Below, piece after piece: positions 7,179 to 16,915 of a DNA stretch of 64,000 nucleotides (within the stretch, counting starts at the first letter, position 1; each line of letters begins with the position of its first letter). Position numbers and translations under genes: made by a program. The DNA lies in contig JBBIIY010000001.1 of NCBI GenBank assembly GCA_037446255.1, positions 1-64,000 of the forward strand, in the 5' to 3' direction. Under the pieces are notes generated by a model, which was given only the letters and a program-made list of their open reading frames with translations, had not been told where the DNA came from and did not search any database. This DNA comes from Lithacetigena sp037446255 [NCBI: Coprothermobacterota bacterium] (GTDB lineage Bacteria > Coprothermobacterota > HKB111).

Positions 7179-9039
7179 AGAAGAAGCTATATTAGAATGG
7201 AATGAGCTTGTATACAGCCATAAACCCCGTGTTCTGGTGGGGACAGCTACCTGTGGAGTAGCGGTGGGAGCTGAAGAAGTAATTGCTTCTATGGAGCTAA
7301 AAATCCAGGAAAAAAACCTGCAGGTTGATGTTATCAGGGTAGGTTGCCTGGGAGTGTGCTATACAGAGCCCCTGGTTATAATTTTTAAAGAAGGTAACCC
7401 ACCCATCGCCTACGGAAAAATAACTCCCGATAATGCTGGTAAACTTGTTTCTAAATATTTTATTGATGACGACCCCTGTTTTGACTTAGCCTTGGGAACC
7501 CTGGAATTAAGGGAAGATGGAACCGGATATATTCCCGAGCTGGAAAGAATGGATAAAGAAGAGAGAATCGTACTAAAACTTTCGGGGCTTATTGACCCGG
7601 AAAATATAAACCACTACATAGCTTTCAACGGTTACGAAGCCTTAAATAAAGCCTTACATATGGAAAGAGGATTATTGATTAAAGAAATAAAGGATTCCAA
7701 ATTACGAGGCTTAGGTGGAGCAGGTTTTCCCACCGCTATAAAAATGGAAGCCACCTATAAGGCTCAGGAAACAGAGCGCTATATAATTTGCAATGCCGAT
7801 GAAGGCGACCCCGGGGCTTTTATGGATAGAGTAGTATTAGAAAGTTGTCCTCACCAGGTGATTGAAGGTATAGTCATTTCTGCTTATACGGTAGGTTCCA
7901 AAAATGGTTATATTTATACCAGGATGGAGTACCCCCTGGCAATTACCCGCCTTAAAAAAGCCATAATGCAAGCAAGAGAAAAAGGATTTTTAGGTAAAAA
8001 TATTCTTGGAAGCGGGTATGACTTTGACCTGGAAGTAGTTACTGGCGCAGGCGCTTTTGTGTGCGGGGAGTCTTCTGCTTTAACAGCTTCTATAGAAGGA
8101 AGGAGACCTATGCCCCGGGTAAGACCTCCTCGTTCCACCGAGGTAGGACTTTTTGGAAAGCCAACTCTGATAAACAATGTTAAAACTTTTGCTTGTATAC
8201 CGGCAATCGTGAACCAAGGGTCAAAGTGGTTTGCTTCTCTGGGAACAGATAAAAGTAAGGGAACAGCAGTATTTTCTCTTGCAGGTAAGGTAGAGAAACC
8301 CGGGTTGGTGGAAGTAGTAATGGGAACCACCCTGAGAGAGGTCATTTATACCTTTGGAGGAGGGGTAAAAGGTGATAAAAAACTTAAGGGGGTTCAAATT
8401 GGGGGGCCTTCAGGGGGATGTATTCCTGCTGAGTTCATAGATACGCCAATAGATTTTGATTCTCTCAAGTCTCTCGGGTCAATGATGGGCTCCGGAGGTT
8501 TAATTGTTCTTGACGACAATACCTGTATGGTGGACATAGCTAAATATTTCCTTTTCTTTTTAAAGGATGAAAGCTGCGGAAAATGTTCTTTCTGCCGCGT
8601 AGGTTTAAGTCAGATGTTTTTTATTCTGGAGAATATATCAAGGGGTGAAGCCAACCCAGAAGATATTGATACTCTTTATTCTCTGGCTGAAGATGTACAA
8701 GAAGGCTCTCTGTGTGGTTTAGGTAAAACAGCAGCTAACCCCATACTGACAACTATTAAATACTTTAGAGAAGAATACCAAGCCCATGTCGGGGAGAAAA
8801 TATGTCCCGCCCTGGTATGCAGGGATTTGATGCATTATTACATAATTCCTGAGAAATGTTATCGTGGATGTGAACACTGTGTTTTAAAGTGTTCAGCTAA
8901 AGCAATTTCTACCAGTGAAAAAGGTTGGAAAATAGTTGATCAAGAGAAATGCACGAAATGTGGAAATTGCCTGGAAGTATGCCCAATAGAATATAGCGCT
9001 GTGGTAACAAAACCCGGTAAATGTCCGATCAATCAATAG
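7159..9039 (+). CDS. NuoF-like NADH-binding flavoprotein with C-terminal ferredoxin domain (HydB/BfuB type)
   Basis: FMN- and NAD(H)-binding subunit, 626 residues. The N-terminal thioredoxin-like domain has only three of the four expected cysteines (C32, C63, C67). The FMN/NADH core shows GLGGAGFPT, NADEGDPGAF and GAGAFVCGESSAL, followed by an SLBB region. The NuoF 4Fe-4S ligands are C473, C476, C479 and C519. The C-terminus carries two ferredoxin motifs; the first is CYRGCEHCVLKC (CX3CX2CX3C, an atypical first spacing) and the second CTKCGNCLEVCP is canonical. This layout is that of HydB/BfuB subunits of bifurcating enzymes rather than complex I NuoF. It closes the operon and probably links CODH-derived ferredoxin electrons to NAD(H); that link is inference. 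Confidence 0.9.
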   Translation: MIYQKIKEEAILEWNELVYSHKPRVLVGTATCGVAVGAEEVIASMELKIQEKNLQVDVIRVGCLGVCYTEPLVIIFKEGNPPIAYGKITPDNAGKLVSKYFIDDDPCFDLALGTLELREDGTGYIPELERMDKEERIVLKLSGLIDPENINHYIAFNGYEALNKALHMERGLLIKEIKDSKLRGLGGAGFPTAIKMEATYKAQETERYIICNADEGDPGAFMDRVVLESCPHQVIEGIVISAYTVGSKNGYIYTRMEYPLAITRLKKAIMQAREKGFLGKNILGSGYDFDLEVVTGAGAFVCGESSALTASIEGRRPMPRVRPPRSTEVGLFGKPTLINNVKTFACIPAIVNQGSKWFASLGTDKSKGTAVFSLAGKVEKPGLVEVVMGTTLREVIYTFGGGVKGDKKLKGVQIGGPSGGCIPAEFIDTPIDFDSLKSLGSMMGSGGLIVLDDNTCMVDIAKYFLFFLKDESCGKCSFCRVGLSQMFFILENISRGEANPEDIDTLYSLAEDVQEGSLCGLGKTAANPILTTIKYFREEYQAHVGEKICPALVCRDLMHYYIIPEKCYRGCEHCVLKCSAKAISTSEKGWKIVDQEKCTKCGNCLEVCPIEYSAVVTKPGKCPINQ

Positions 9040-9070
9040 AAACATAGAAATCAACGGATATTAATCCAGC

Positions 9071-9099
9071 TTGACAGAATAAAGAATTAATGAGATAAT
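9071..9099 (+). promoter_or_regulatory. strong promoter upstream of the YabE-like gene
   Basis: TTGACA (9071-9076), a 17-bp spacer, and GATAAT (9094-9099) with an extended-10 TG at 9091-9092. The predicted transcription start (about 9106) falls on the annotated ATG (9105), so either the message is leaderless or translation begins further in, for example at the in-frame TTG at 9147. Confidence 0.55.
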
Positions 9100-9104
9100 T
9101 ACAT

Positions 9105-10100
9105 ATGGATCTGTTGTTACGAGAAGGTTCTGATAAGAAAAATAAATTGATAACAGTTTATTTGACTTTGATGCTCCTGATCGCAATTACCTTTCCTTCT
9201 AACCTCCTGGTATTAGTATCAGGAGAAGAAAAAGGGAATATAGAAGTCCAATTCCTGGTTGGGAATAAAGAAAGAATTATTCAGGATTTGGAACAAGCGG
9301 GTTTTATAGCGGAAGAAAATCAGGGTGTTATTTTTCCAGCTAAATCAAAACCTGCTGTTGTACATATAAATGTGGACAACCAAAAAATCTCTTTTTTTAC
9401 CACAGAAAAAACTGTTTCCGAAGTAGTTAATTCCCGAAATATCGTTGTAAAACCAGTAGACAGGATTTTTCCCCCTCCAGAAACAAAGATTTCCGCGTAT
9501 AACAACATTTCTATAATCAGGGTAGAGGAAAAGATTGTTGTAACTAAGGTTAAGATTCCTGCACCCCACCAATTTGTTAACAGTTCGGATGTTGCTTTGG
9601 GTAAAACTGTAATTATGGATTTAGGTAGCGCTGGTCTTAAAGAGGTAACTACCAAAAAAGTATATGTTGAAGGTAAATTAGTAGAGGAATATAAAATTTC
9701 TGAGAAGGTGGTTAATTACCCCAAACCATTAATTTATGCGGTAGGTGGAGCTGTTTTCCGAGGCGACTTTATAAAAGAGTTTACCATGTTAGCTACCGCG
9801 TATGGTACTCCAACCGTTGACCGGCATGTTCCCAGCTGGATAACAGCTTCTGGCAAGAGAGTTAAGTATGGATTGGTAGCTGTTGACCCCAAAGTAATTC
9901 CTTTAGGTAGTAAGCTTTGGGTAGAAGATTATGGTTTTGCCATAGCTGCTGATACCGGCAGCATGATAAAAGGTCACAGGATTGACTTATTTTTCTTTGA
10001 TTCATTGAAAGAGCTGAAAAAATTCGGAAAACAGTATATTACGGTTTATCTTCTGGAACTTCCCCCTCCTAAAAAGAACAAAACTTCTAAAACCAGTTAA
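9105..10100 (+). CDS. YabE-like G5/3D-domain cell-wall protein
   Basis: Extracytoplasmic protein, 331 residues. A membrane-spanning or signal segment lies at about 17-40. DUF348-like repeats follow, then a G5-like strand-rich segment (about 135-200). A C-terminal 3D domain (about 225-325) contains ITASGKRVKYGLVAVDP, PLGSKLWV and ADTGSMIKGHRIDLFF with its conserved aspartates. This is the architecture of Bacillus YabE and related putative peptidoglycan hydrolases related to resuscitation factors. It points to a Firmicutes-like wall-remodelling repertoire. It has its own promoter and is followed 3 nt later by the GrdX-like gene. The start codon is uncertain because the predicted promoter nearly abuts it. 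Confidence 0.82.
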   Translation: MDLLLREGSDKKNKLITVYLTLMLLIAITFPSNLLVLVSGEEKGNIEVQFLVGNKERIIQDLEQAGFIAEENQGVIFPAKSKPAVVHINVDNQKISFFTTEKTVSEVVNSRNIVVKPVDRIFPPPETKISAYNNISIIRVEEKIVVTKVKIPAPHQFVNSSDVALGKTVIMDLGSAGLKEVTTKKVYVEGKLVEEYKISEKVVNYPKPLIYAVGGAVFRGDFIKEFTMLATAYGTPTVDRHVPSWITASGKRVKYGLVAVDPKVIPLGSKLWVEDYGFAIAADTGSMIKGHRIDLFFFDSLKELKKFGKQYITVYLLELPPPKKNKTSKTS

Positions 10101-10103
10101 ATT

Positions 10104-10451
10104 TTGCTTTATTTAATCATTACCAATAACCCTTTATCCTTTCCTCTAAAAAAAGAAAAACTCTTATTCATTAACGGAACAGCCCTGGATGTACTGGTAA
10201 AAGTTAGAGACCATATACATGAAGGCTGGGATATTATAACCCATCCCCTAACGGGTAATATAAAACCTTCACAGATAATGTTTAAAACCATATATCTCAG
10301 GCGTAGTAATAATGATAAACCAGATGCCTTAAGCGTTTCTCTTATCTCCGATACCATACATCTACTGGAGGGAACCAAGCCAGAGAATCTTGATGAGGAA
10401 ACCATCAATGACCTGATGTTCATAGACTGGGAATTATCTAAGATGAATTAG
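10104..10451 (+). CDS. GrdX-like protein
   Basis: A 115-residue protein resembling GrdX, the small protein of unknown function encoded in clostridial glycine reductase operons. Shared elements are the opening LIITNNPL, the central DVLVKVRDHIHEG, and THPLTGNIKPSQ, which corresponds to the family pattern THPLSGSVKPNE. No selenoprotein A/B or other glycine reductase gene is nearby, so any link to amino-acid reduction is untested. The start is TTG three nucleotides after the previous stop, without a clear ribosome binding site, which suggests translational coupling with the upstream wall-protein gene. Confidence 0.65.
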   Translation: MLYLIITNNPLSFPLKKEKLLFINGTALDVLVKVRDHIHEGWDIITHPLTGNIKPSQIMFKTIYLRRSNNDKPDALSVSLISDTIHLLEGTKPENLDEETINDLMFIDWELSKMN

Positions 10452-10615
10452 ATGAATACTATTGTTGTAGTCATTACGCCCCTTAATATATAATCTTTTT
10501 ATTAGTCATTATTTGTTAGCCTTTTTTATAATTCAGGAAAATCCTTTAATAATTTAGATATAATCATTATTTATTAACTATTAGCGAGTGTACCCATTTA
10601 TCAGAAAATTTATCA

Positions 10616-10644
10616 TTGCAAAATGCTTATATATATGTTAAAAT
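10616..10644 (+). promoter_or_regulatory. extended -10 promoter of gyrB
   Basis: TTGCAA (10616-10621), a 17-bp spacer, and TAAAAT (10639-10644) preceded by TG at 10636-10637. It lies about 45 nt upstream of the gyrB start in a 238-bp AT-rich gap. The gap also holds two 15-mers, tcattatttgttagc (10506-10520) and tcattatttattaac (10564-10578), differing at two positions; their meaning is unknown. Confidence 0.6.
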
Positions 10645-10689
10645 CTATTATAGTTTTTATTTTTTATTAACGGAGGATAAACTACTTTT

Positions 10690-12582
10690 ATGCTCGACAC
10701 TTCGTATACCGCCAGCGACATTTTAGTGCTTGAAGGTTTGGAAGGAGTGAGAAAACGACCAGCTATGTACATAGGTACAACCGGACCAGCTGGTCTAAAT
10801 CATTTAATACTGGAAGTAATAGATAATTCCATAGATGAAGCCATGGCTGGTTTTTGTAAAGAAATCAAGGTGTTCATTAATAAAGATAATACTGTGGAAG
10901 TTATTGATGATGGTAGAGGGATTCCGGTGGATATTCATCAACAGTTGGGTATATCTGCATTGGAAGTGGTTATGACCAAACTGCACGCTGGGGGAAAGTT
11001 TAATGGCAAGGTTTACCGGGTTTCTGGAGGTTTACATGGGGTGGGAGTATCGGTAGTAAATGCGCTTTCAGAGTGGCTAATTGTTGAAATAAAAAAAGAT
11101 GGTCACATTTACCGACAAAGATACGAGAGAGGGGTACCGGTAACTCCTGTAGAAACCGTGGATAACTCTCTTTTTCGGGGTACAAAGATAAGGTTTAAAC
11201 CAGACCCTTTAATATTTGAAAAAACCGAATTTGATTATAACCTCGTCAGAGATAGAGTAGAAGAGCTGGCTTATCTTAACAAGGGGCTGATGATTACTCT
11301 GGAGGATAGAAGAGTAAAAAAAGAGGAAACATTTCTTTTTGAAGGGGGTATTAGCTCTTTTATCACCACCCTGATAGGTGATGGTAATCAGTCAATACAG
11401 GAAGAACCTTTGTTTATACAGAAACAGGAAGATGGGGTTATTATAGAATCAGCTTTAATATATACAGAAAATACCGAAGGAAGGATACTCAGTTTTGCTA
11501 ACTCCATCAATACTCAAGAGGGAGGAACGCACCTTATAGGGTTTAGAGGGGGACTTTTAAAAGCTATTATCTCTTACGCTAAGACTCATAAAATAGTCAC
11601 CGAGGAGCCGATTTCTTCTGAAGATGTCAGAGAAGGGTTATACGCGGTAATATCTATTCGTTTACCAGAACCTGAATTTGAAGGGCAAACTAAAACTAAA
11701 CTTGGCAATGTAAAAATACGGGGGATTGTAGAAAAAATCATTTACGAGGATGTGCTTACCTATTTTGAGAGAAACCCCGAGTCAGCCCGAAAAATAATAG
11801 ACCGAGTTCTGCTTTCTTTCAAATCCCGCGACGCAGCCAAAAAAGCCCGGGAGCTTACCAGGAAAAAGATTCAACTGGAATCGAGCCAATTACCCGGAAA
11901 ACTGGCTGAATGCAGCGAGAAAGACCCCAAACTCCGAGAAATATTTATTGTGGAAGGAGAGTCAGCAGGTGGTTCTGCGAAGCAAGCCAGAGACAGGCTG
12001 TTCCAGGCAATTTTACCCCTTAAAGGAAAAATCCTTAATGTGGAAAAAACTAACCTAAACAAGGTTATAGATAACAGTGAGATTCAATCAATCATAGGGT
12101 CGTTGGGTGTGGGTATGGGAGAAAAGTTAAACCTTAATAGTTTACGATACCACAAGGTAGTTATAATGACCGATGCCGATGTTGATGGATCTCACATCCG
12201 AACCCTTATACTGACACTATTTTATCGCTATTTCCGTGAACTTATTGATGCTGGTTATATTTATATTGCTCAGCCACCTTTATACAAGACCCTAAGAGGT
12301 AAACAGGTTAATTATTTTTATAGCGATGCTGAGTTGGCTGAATATTCTGATAAATACGATGGACACTTAGAAATACAGAGATTCAAAGGTCTGGGAGAAA
12401 TGAGTGCAGATGAATTATGGGTAACCACCATGGATCCCGAAAAAAGAAATTTGTTGAAAGTAATAATTGAGGATGCTGAAAGAGCTGCAGAAATATTAAG
12501 TATCTGTATGGGTGAAAAGGTGGAGCCAAGGAGGGATTTTATTGAAAAAAACGCCTTCCGGGTTAGAAATCTTGATGTATAA
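10690..12582 (+). CDS. gyrB: DNA gyrase subunit B
   Basis: ATPase subunit of type IIA topoisomerase. The GHKL ATPase fold has E42 and N46, DDGRGIP (73-79) and GGLHGVGVS (113-121). The TOPRIM domain has EGESAGG (422-428) and DADVDG with D495/D497/D499. The C-terminal [15 protein letters not shown] motif is typical of the family. At 630 residues it is the short form without the enterobacterial insertion. A ggagg lies 13 nt before the ATG, a rather long spacing. gyrA follows after 11 nt. ParE is the alternative name, worth considering because the adjacent GyrA lacks the GyrA box. Confidence 0.93.
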   Translation: MLDTSYTASDILVLEGLEGVRKRPAMYIGTTGPAGLNHLILEVIDNSIDEAMAGFCKEIKVFINKDNTVEVIDDGRGIPVDIHQQLGISALEVVMTKLHAGGKFNGKVYRVSGGLHGVGVSVVNALSEWLIVEIKKDGHIYRQRYERGVPVTPVETVDNSLFRGTKIRFKPDPLIFEKTEFDYNLVRDRVEELAYLNKGLMITLEDRRVKKEETFLFEGGISSFITTLIGDGNQSIQEEPLFIQKQEDGVIIESALIYTENTEGRILSFANSINTQEGGTHLIGFRGGLLKAIISYAKTHKIVTEEPISSEDVREGLYAVISIRLPEPEFEGQTKTKLGNVKIRGIVEKIIYEDVLTYFERNPESARKIIDRVLLSFKSRDAAKKARELTRKKIQLESSQLPGKLAECSEKDPKLREIFIVEGESAGGSAKQARDRLFQAILPLKGKILNVEKTNLNKVIDNSEIQSIIGSLGVGMGEKLNLNSLRYHKVVIMTDADVDGSHIRTLILTLFYRYFRELIDAGYIYIAQPPLYKTLRGKQVNYFYSDAELAEYSDKYDGHLEIQRFKGLGEMSADELWVTTMDPEKRNLLKVIIEDAERAAEILSICMGEKVEPRRDFIEKNAFRVRNLDV

Positions 12583-12593
12583 GGGAGAATAAA

Positions 12594-15002
12594 ATGGCTA
12601 AAAATTTTCTTGACATTTCTTTAGAACAAGAAGTAGAGGCATCTTATCTTGATTACGCCATGAGTGTTATTGTAGGTAGAGCTATACCTGATGTTCGCGA
12701 TGGCTTAAAGCCCGTGCAGAGAAGAATACTTCATGCTATGAATGACCTTCGAAACGACCCTGACAAGCCTTACAAAAAAAGCGCCCGTATAGTTGGAGAA
12801 GTATTAGGTAAATACCACCCTCATGGTGATACAGCAGTTTATGATTCTCTGACCAGAATGGCACAACCCTTTTCTTATAGACAACCTTTAATTGATGGGC
12901 ACGGAAACTTTGGCTCTATTGATGGAGATACCCCTGCAGCTATGAGATATACCGAAGTGCGTATGTCCTGGGCAACTATGGAATTGCTGAAAGATTTAGA
13001 TTATGATACCGTTGAATTTGTTCCTAACTTTGATGGAACTTTGAAAGAACCTATAGTTTTACCGAACAGGTTACCCAATTTGCTGATTAATGGAGCTTCC
13101 GGGATAGCTGTAGGTATGGCCACCTCCATTCCCCCTCACAATCTTGGTGAAGTGATTAACGCTTGCCTGGCTCTACTGGATAACGATGACCTATCCATAG
13201 ACGAGTTGATGAACTTTATTAAAGGACCTGATTTTCCTACCGGGGGTATAGTGCTTGATAGAAATAAAATACTGGAATCTTATAAATCGGGTCGTGGGGT
13301 TTTAACGGTACGAGGCAAAGTAACTGAAGAAAATAATAAAGATAAAACGAGTTTAATAATTAATGAAATACCATATATGGTCAATAAATCTCAACTGGTG
13401 GTAAAAATTGCTGACCTTATTAAAGAGAAAAAGTTAAGTGGAGCCACCGAGGTAAGAGATGAGTCTGACAAAAGAGGAATCCGGGTGGTAGTTGAACATA
13501 AAAAAGATGTTAATAAAGAACTTCTAACCAGGCAACTTTATAAATATACCCAGCTACAAACCTCATTTAGCATAAATTTATTGGCAATAGTGCATGTAGC
13601 TCCCAGATTACTCAACATCAAAGATTTGCTAATATACTTTTTGAACCATAGAAATGAAGTTGTCACCAGAAGGTCTCAATTTGAATTAAAAAAACTCAAT
13701 CTTAAAAAGCACCTTTTAGATGGAGTTTTGATTGCTTTGAGTAATCTGGACGAGGTTATTGAGATGATTAAGAGCTCATCTACACCTGAAGAAGCCAGAA
13801 ATCGGCTTATAAATAGATTTACTCTCACGAGAGAACAAGCTGAAGCAATTCTGGATATTAAACTGGAAAGATTAACTCGCCTGGAGAGCGATAAATTAAT
13901 AAATGAAATTAAAGAAATAGAGGGAAGGATTGATTATCTTACCCAACTCCTATCTAACCCGGAGATGGTGAAAGATGAGATAAGAAAAGAACTTATAGAG
14001 CTTGATAAAAAATTTACCACTCCCAGACTGACAATGATACAAAATTACAGCGAAGATGTCCAGGACCTTGATTTAATACCTGACGAACCGGTAATTATTT
14101 ACCTGACTGAAAATGGTTATTTAAAAGAATTACTGTTATCCAATCGCCCAAGTTTATCTCTGGGAAACGCTGAAGAAGATATGATCGAGGGTAAATATAT
14201 CCTGGGAACAATGAAATCGCCAGTTTTCTTGTTTACCAATAAGGGAAAAGGATATAAGTTTTTCCCCTATAATCTACCCGATGCAGTCAAAGGGAATAGA
14301 GGGTTGAATTTGCAGGGATTGTTGGAATTAGATGTTGATGAAAAAATAGTAGCTTTAGCTAAAGCCTCCAGTCAAAAAGTATTGTTTATGACTTTAAAAG
14401 GAAGACTAAAAGCAGTGAAATCATCCTCCTTAAATAGTTTAAGCAAGAGAGGAACCAGGATTATGACAATACTACCTGGAGATGAATTTGTGTATTCCCG
14501 GGAAATAAATGATATTGATGAAGTGATTATATGTTCAGTTGAAGGTAGAGCCAACCGCTTCCCGGCTACCAAGGTACCGGTCAAGGGATTGAAAGCTCAG
14601 GGTATTTTGGGGATGAGAACTGAGAAAATAATAGGAATGACGGTCTTAAAACCTGAAGAGTACATACTCACCCTAACCGATAAAGGTTATATGAAATTAG
14701 TAGATAGAGAAGGTATACCCAGCCGAGGAGTACGGAGTAAAGGGTTAATGCTTCAGAAACCATCAAGCAGGACTGGAGTATTGATAGGAGTTTATGGAAT
14801 ACTTAAAAGTGGCCTGGATTTTAACCTTTATACCGAGAGTGGTAAATGCGTTAAATCTAACACCAATATGTTTAAACTTCTAAAAAGAACCCATAAAGGG
14901 ACCAAGCCCGGTAGCGATAAAATAAAGATTTCTGCGGTTTCTTATATAGTTCTTAAAAAGTGGAAATGGCTTTTAGATACCTTGAACATACTGCCGACAT
15001 AG
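12594..15002 (+). CDS. gyrA: DNA gyrase subunit A lacking a canonical GyrA box
   Basis: DNA cleavage and rejoining subunit, 802 residues. The winged-helix active site has R118 and the catalytic Y119 in AAMRYTEVR; the usual quinolone-resistance region is [10 protein letters not shown] (75-84). A coiled-coil tower and six-bladed C-terminal pinwheel follow. In blade 1, where gyrases carry QRRGGKG after the strand [10 protein letters not shown], this protein reads [18 protein letters not shown] (about 512-530), with no GyrA box. That motif is needed for DNA wrapping and negative supercoiling, so the pair may act like topoisomerase IV or be a divergent gyrase. Its last 37-43 nt overlap the archease gene. 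Confidence 0.88.
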   Translation: MAKNFLDISLEQEVEASYLDYAMSVIVGRAIPDVRDGLKPVQRRILHAMNDLRNDPDKPYKKSARIVGEVLGKYHPHGDTAVYDSLTRMAQPFSYRQPLIDGHGNFGSIDGDTPAAMRYTEVRMSWATMELLKDLDYDTVEFVPNFDGTLKEPIVLPNRLPNLLINGASGIAVGMATSIPPHNLGEVINACLALLDNDDLSIDELMNFIKGPDFPTGGIVLDRNKILESYKSGRGVLTVRGKVTEENNKDKTSLIINEIPYMVNKSQLVVKIADLIKEKKLSGATEVRDESDKRGIRVVVEHKKDVNKELLTRQLYKYTQLQTSFSINLLAIVHVAPRLLNIKDLLIYFLNHRNEVVTRRSQFELKKLNLKKHLLDGVLIALSNLDEVIEMIKSSSTPEEARNRLINRFTLTREQAEAILDIKLERLTRLESDKLINEIKEIEGRIDYLTQLLSNPEMVKDEIRKELIELDKKFTTPRLTMIQNYSEDVQDLDLIPDEPVIIYLTENGYLKELLLSNRPSLSLGNAEEDMIEGKYILGTMKSPVFLFTNKGKGYKFFPYNLPDAVKGNRGLNLQGLLELDVDEKIVALAKASSQKVLFMTLKGRLKAVKSSSLNSLSKRGTRIMTILPGDEFVYSREINDIDEVIICSVEGRANRFPATKVPVKGLKAQGILGMRTEKIIGMTVLKPEEYILTLTDKGYMKLVDREGIPSRGVRSKGLMLQKPSSRTGVLIGVYGILKSGLDFNLYTESGKCVKSNTNMFKLLKRTHKGTKPGSDKIKISAVSYIVLKKWKWLLDTLNILPT

Positions 15003-15373
15003 GAATAGCCGCCTGGGGTGAAAGTAAAGAACAGGCTATTGAAGAGATATGCCTGGCCTTTTCCAGCTTTATATATGATACCGATAAAGTTGAATCTTCG
15101 GAATTCAGGGAAATAATGGTAGATTCCAGGACCAATGCAGGTAAAATAGTGGACCTGTTAAGTAAAATATTGTATTTAATTGATGGTGAGAATTTTCTCA
15201 TCGGGGAAGTGAAAGTAGATAGTTTTAAACCGCTAATAGTGATAGTCGGGGGAGAACTACTGAACCCATTACGGCATAAAATGAAAAGTATAGTAAAAGC
15301 AGTTACTCACTATAAAGCTTATTTTGGGAAAAAAGGGAATACCTATTTGGCAAGAGTATATCTTGATGTTTAG
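14966..15373 (+). CDS. archease (RtcB activator)
   Basis: Small archease-family protein, about 135 residues, that accelerates guanylylation and GTP use of the RNA ligase RtcB. It opens with [12 protein letters not shown], the family signature, followed by the conserved aspartate-rich segment around [11 protein letters not shown], and ends LARVYLDV. The metal-binding acidic residues are in place by eye. The chosen ATG (14966) places the signature close to the start; an in-frame GTG at 14960 is possible. The gene starts inside gyrA, and rtcB follows 10 nt after its stop, so the pair is likely co-translated. Confidence 0.9.
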   Translation: MAFRYLEHTADIGIAAWGESKEQAIEEICLAFSSFIYDTDKVESSEFREIMVDSRTNAGKIVDLLSKILYLIDGENFLIGEVKVDSFKPLIVIVGGELLNPLRHKMKSIVKAVTHYKAYFGKKGNTYLARVYLDV

Positions 15374-15383
15374 GAGGTGAAAC

Positions 15384-16838
15384 ATGGGTAGGTGGAAAGG
15401 TCCATCCAGACGGATTGATGATTACAGAATCATAATACCCCCCGAATATAAACCGGGTATGAAAGTACCGGGGATTATATATGTTGATGAAGGATTATGG
15501 GAAACAATCATGGAAGAAGAAGCTCCTGAACAGGTAGCTAATGTAGCCACTCTTCCAGGATTATTGAAATATTCTTTAGCGATGCCTGATATACACTGGG
15601 GCTATGGCTTCCCTATCGGTGGTGTGGCAGCTTTTGAAACTGCCGATGGTATCATCAACCCGGGTGGCATTGGGTATGATATAAACTGTGGTGTTCGTTT
15701 ACTGAGAACAGACCTTACCCTTAATGAGGTAAAAAACAAAATTGAATTATTACTGGAGACCATTTTCAGAAATGTTCCTTCTGGTCTTGGTTCCAAGGGA
15801 AAAGTGAAGATAAGTCAAAATGAACTTGATTCAGTTCTAATCAAAGGCGCCCGCTTTGCCGTGGAGAGAGGTTATGGATGTAAAGAAGACCTGGTTTTCA
15901 CCGAAGAGAATGGTGAAATGAAGGGAACTGACCCGCAGGCAGTTAGTATGGAGGCTAAAAAAAGGGGTTTCCCCCAGCTTGGATCACTTGGTTCGGGTAA
16001 CCATTTTCTCGAAATTCAGTATGTTGACACCATTTATGATGAAAAAACAGCTAATGCTTTTGGTTTGAAAGAAGGTCAAATAACCTTTCTTATACACAGT
16101 GGTTCTCGCGGATTAGGCCACCAGGTGGCTACCGATTACATTAAGATTATAGAAAGAGCTTCCCAAAAATACCAGATTAAGTTAGTTGATAGGCAGTTAG
16201 CCTGCGCTCCCCTTAATTCCGATGAAGGAAAAAAATACTTTTCCGCTATGGCAGGAGCTGCTAACTATGCCTGGGCAAACCGTCAGATGATAACTCACTG
16301 GGTTAGAGAATCTTTTGAAGAGGTATTCAAATCCTCCTGGGAAAAACTTGGACTGAAACAGGTATATGATGTTGCCCATAATATAGCTAAGATTGAAAAA
16401 CATACCGTTGATGGGGTAGAAAAAGAACTCATAGTTCATAGAAAAGGAGCTACCCGGGCATTCCCTGCAGGAAGACCTGAAATCCCCCATTCTTATAAAG
16501 ATGTAGGCCAACCAGTTCTTATTCCTGGTGATATGGGAAGATATTCCTATGTACTGGTAGGAACCCAGAAAGGTATGGAAGAAACCTGGGGTTCAACCTG
16601 TCATGGTGCAGGTAGAGTTATGTCCCGTACTGCTGCCAAGAAAGGATTCAATGTACAAGAATTGATAGAATCTTTGAAAAAGAAGGGCATTCTGATAAAA
16701 GCTGAAAGCAGAGGAACCCTGGTTGAAGAAGCTCCAGAAGCCTATAAAGATGTGAATGAAGTGGTAAATGTGGTCCATGGAGCAGGCATATCCCGAAAAG
16801 TATGTAGGATGAAACCCTTAGGGGTTACCAAAGGCTAA
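15384..16838 (+). CDS. rtcB: RNA-splicing ligase RtcB
   Basis: Joins RNA 2',3'-cyclic phosphate or 3'-phosphate ends to 5'-OH ends using GTP and Mn2+. 484 residues, full length. Metal ligands are visible in D99 and C102 (GGIGYDINCGVRLL), GSGNHFLEIQ and HSGSRGLGHQ. The guanylylated histidine lies in HRKGATRAFPAG, and the C-terminal GSTCHGAGR motif is present. The start is preceded by aggaggtg. It follows archease directly. In bacteria RtcB is used for RNA repair or tRNA end-healing; no rtcR/rtcA regulation is seen here. Confidence 0.96.
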   Translation: MGRWKGPSRRIDDYRIIIPPEYKPGMKVPGIIYVDEGLWETIMEEEAPEQVANVATLPGLLKYSLAMPDIHWGYGFPIGGVAAFETADGIINPGGIGYDINCGVRLLRTDLTLNEVKNKIELLLETIFRNVPSGLGSKGKVKISQNELDSVLIKGARFAVERGYGCKEDLVFTEENGEMKGTDPQAVSMEAKKRGFPQLGSLGSGNHFLEIQYVDTIYDEKTANAFGLKEGQITFLIHSGSRGLGHQVATDYIKIIERASQKYQIKLVDRQLACAPLNSDEGKKYFSAMAGAANYAWANRQMITHWVRESFEEVFKSSWEKLGLKQVYDVAHNIAKIEKHTVDGVEKELIVHRKGATRAFPAGRPEIPHSYKDVGQPVLIPGDMGRYSYVLVGTQKGMEETWGSTCHGAGRVMSRTAAKKGFNVQELIESLKKKGILIKAESRGTLVEEAPEAYKDVNEVVNVVHGAGISRKVCRMKPLGVTKG

Positions 16839-16852
16839 AAGGACTATATTAA

Positions 16853-16915
16853 ATGAGAAAATTAAATGGGTTCATGAATAATATAAAGGTAGGTGACTTA
16901 CCATGGGAGAAATAA
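16853..16915 (+). CDS. possible 20-codon leader peptide overlapping the metK start
   Basis: An ATG at 16853, preceded by aaagga about 9 nt upstream, opens a 20-residue frame (MRKLNGFMNNIKVGDLPWEK) ending TAA at 16913-16915, that is 13 nt past the metK ATG in another frame. Such an overlap could couple or reduce metK translation. Chance is equally plausible and there is no conservation evidence. Confidence 0.25.
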   Translation: MRKLNGFMNNIKVGDLPWEK

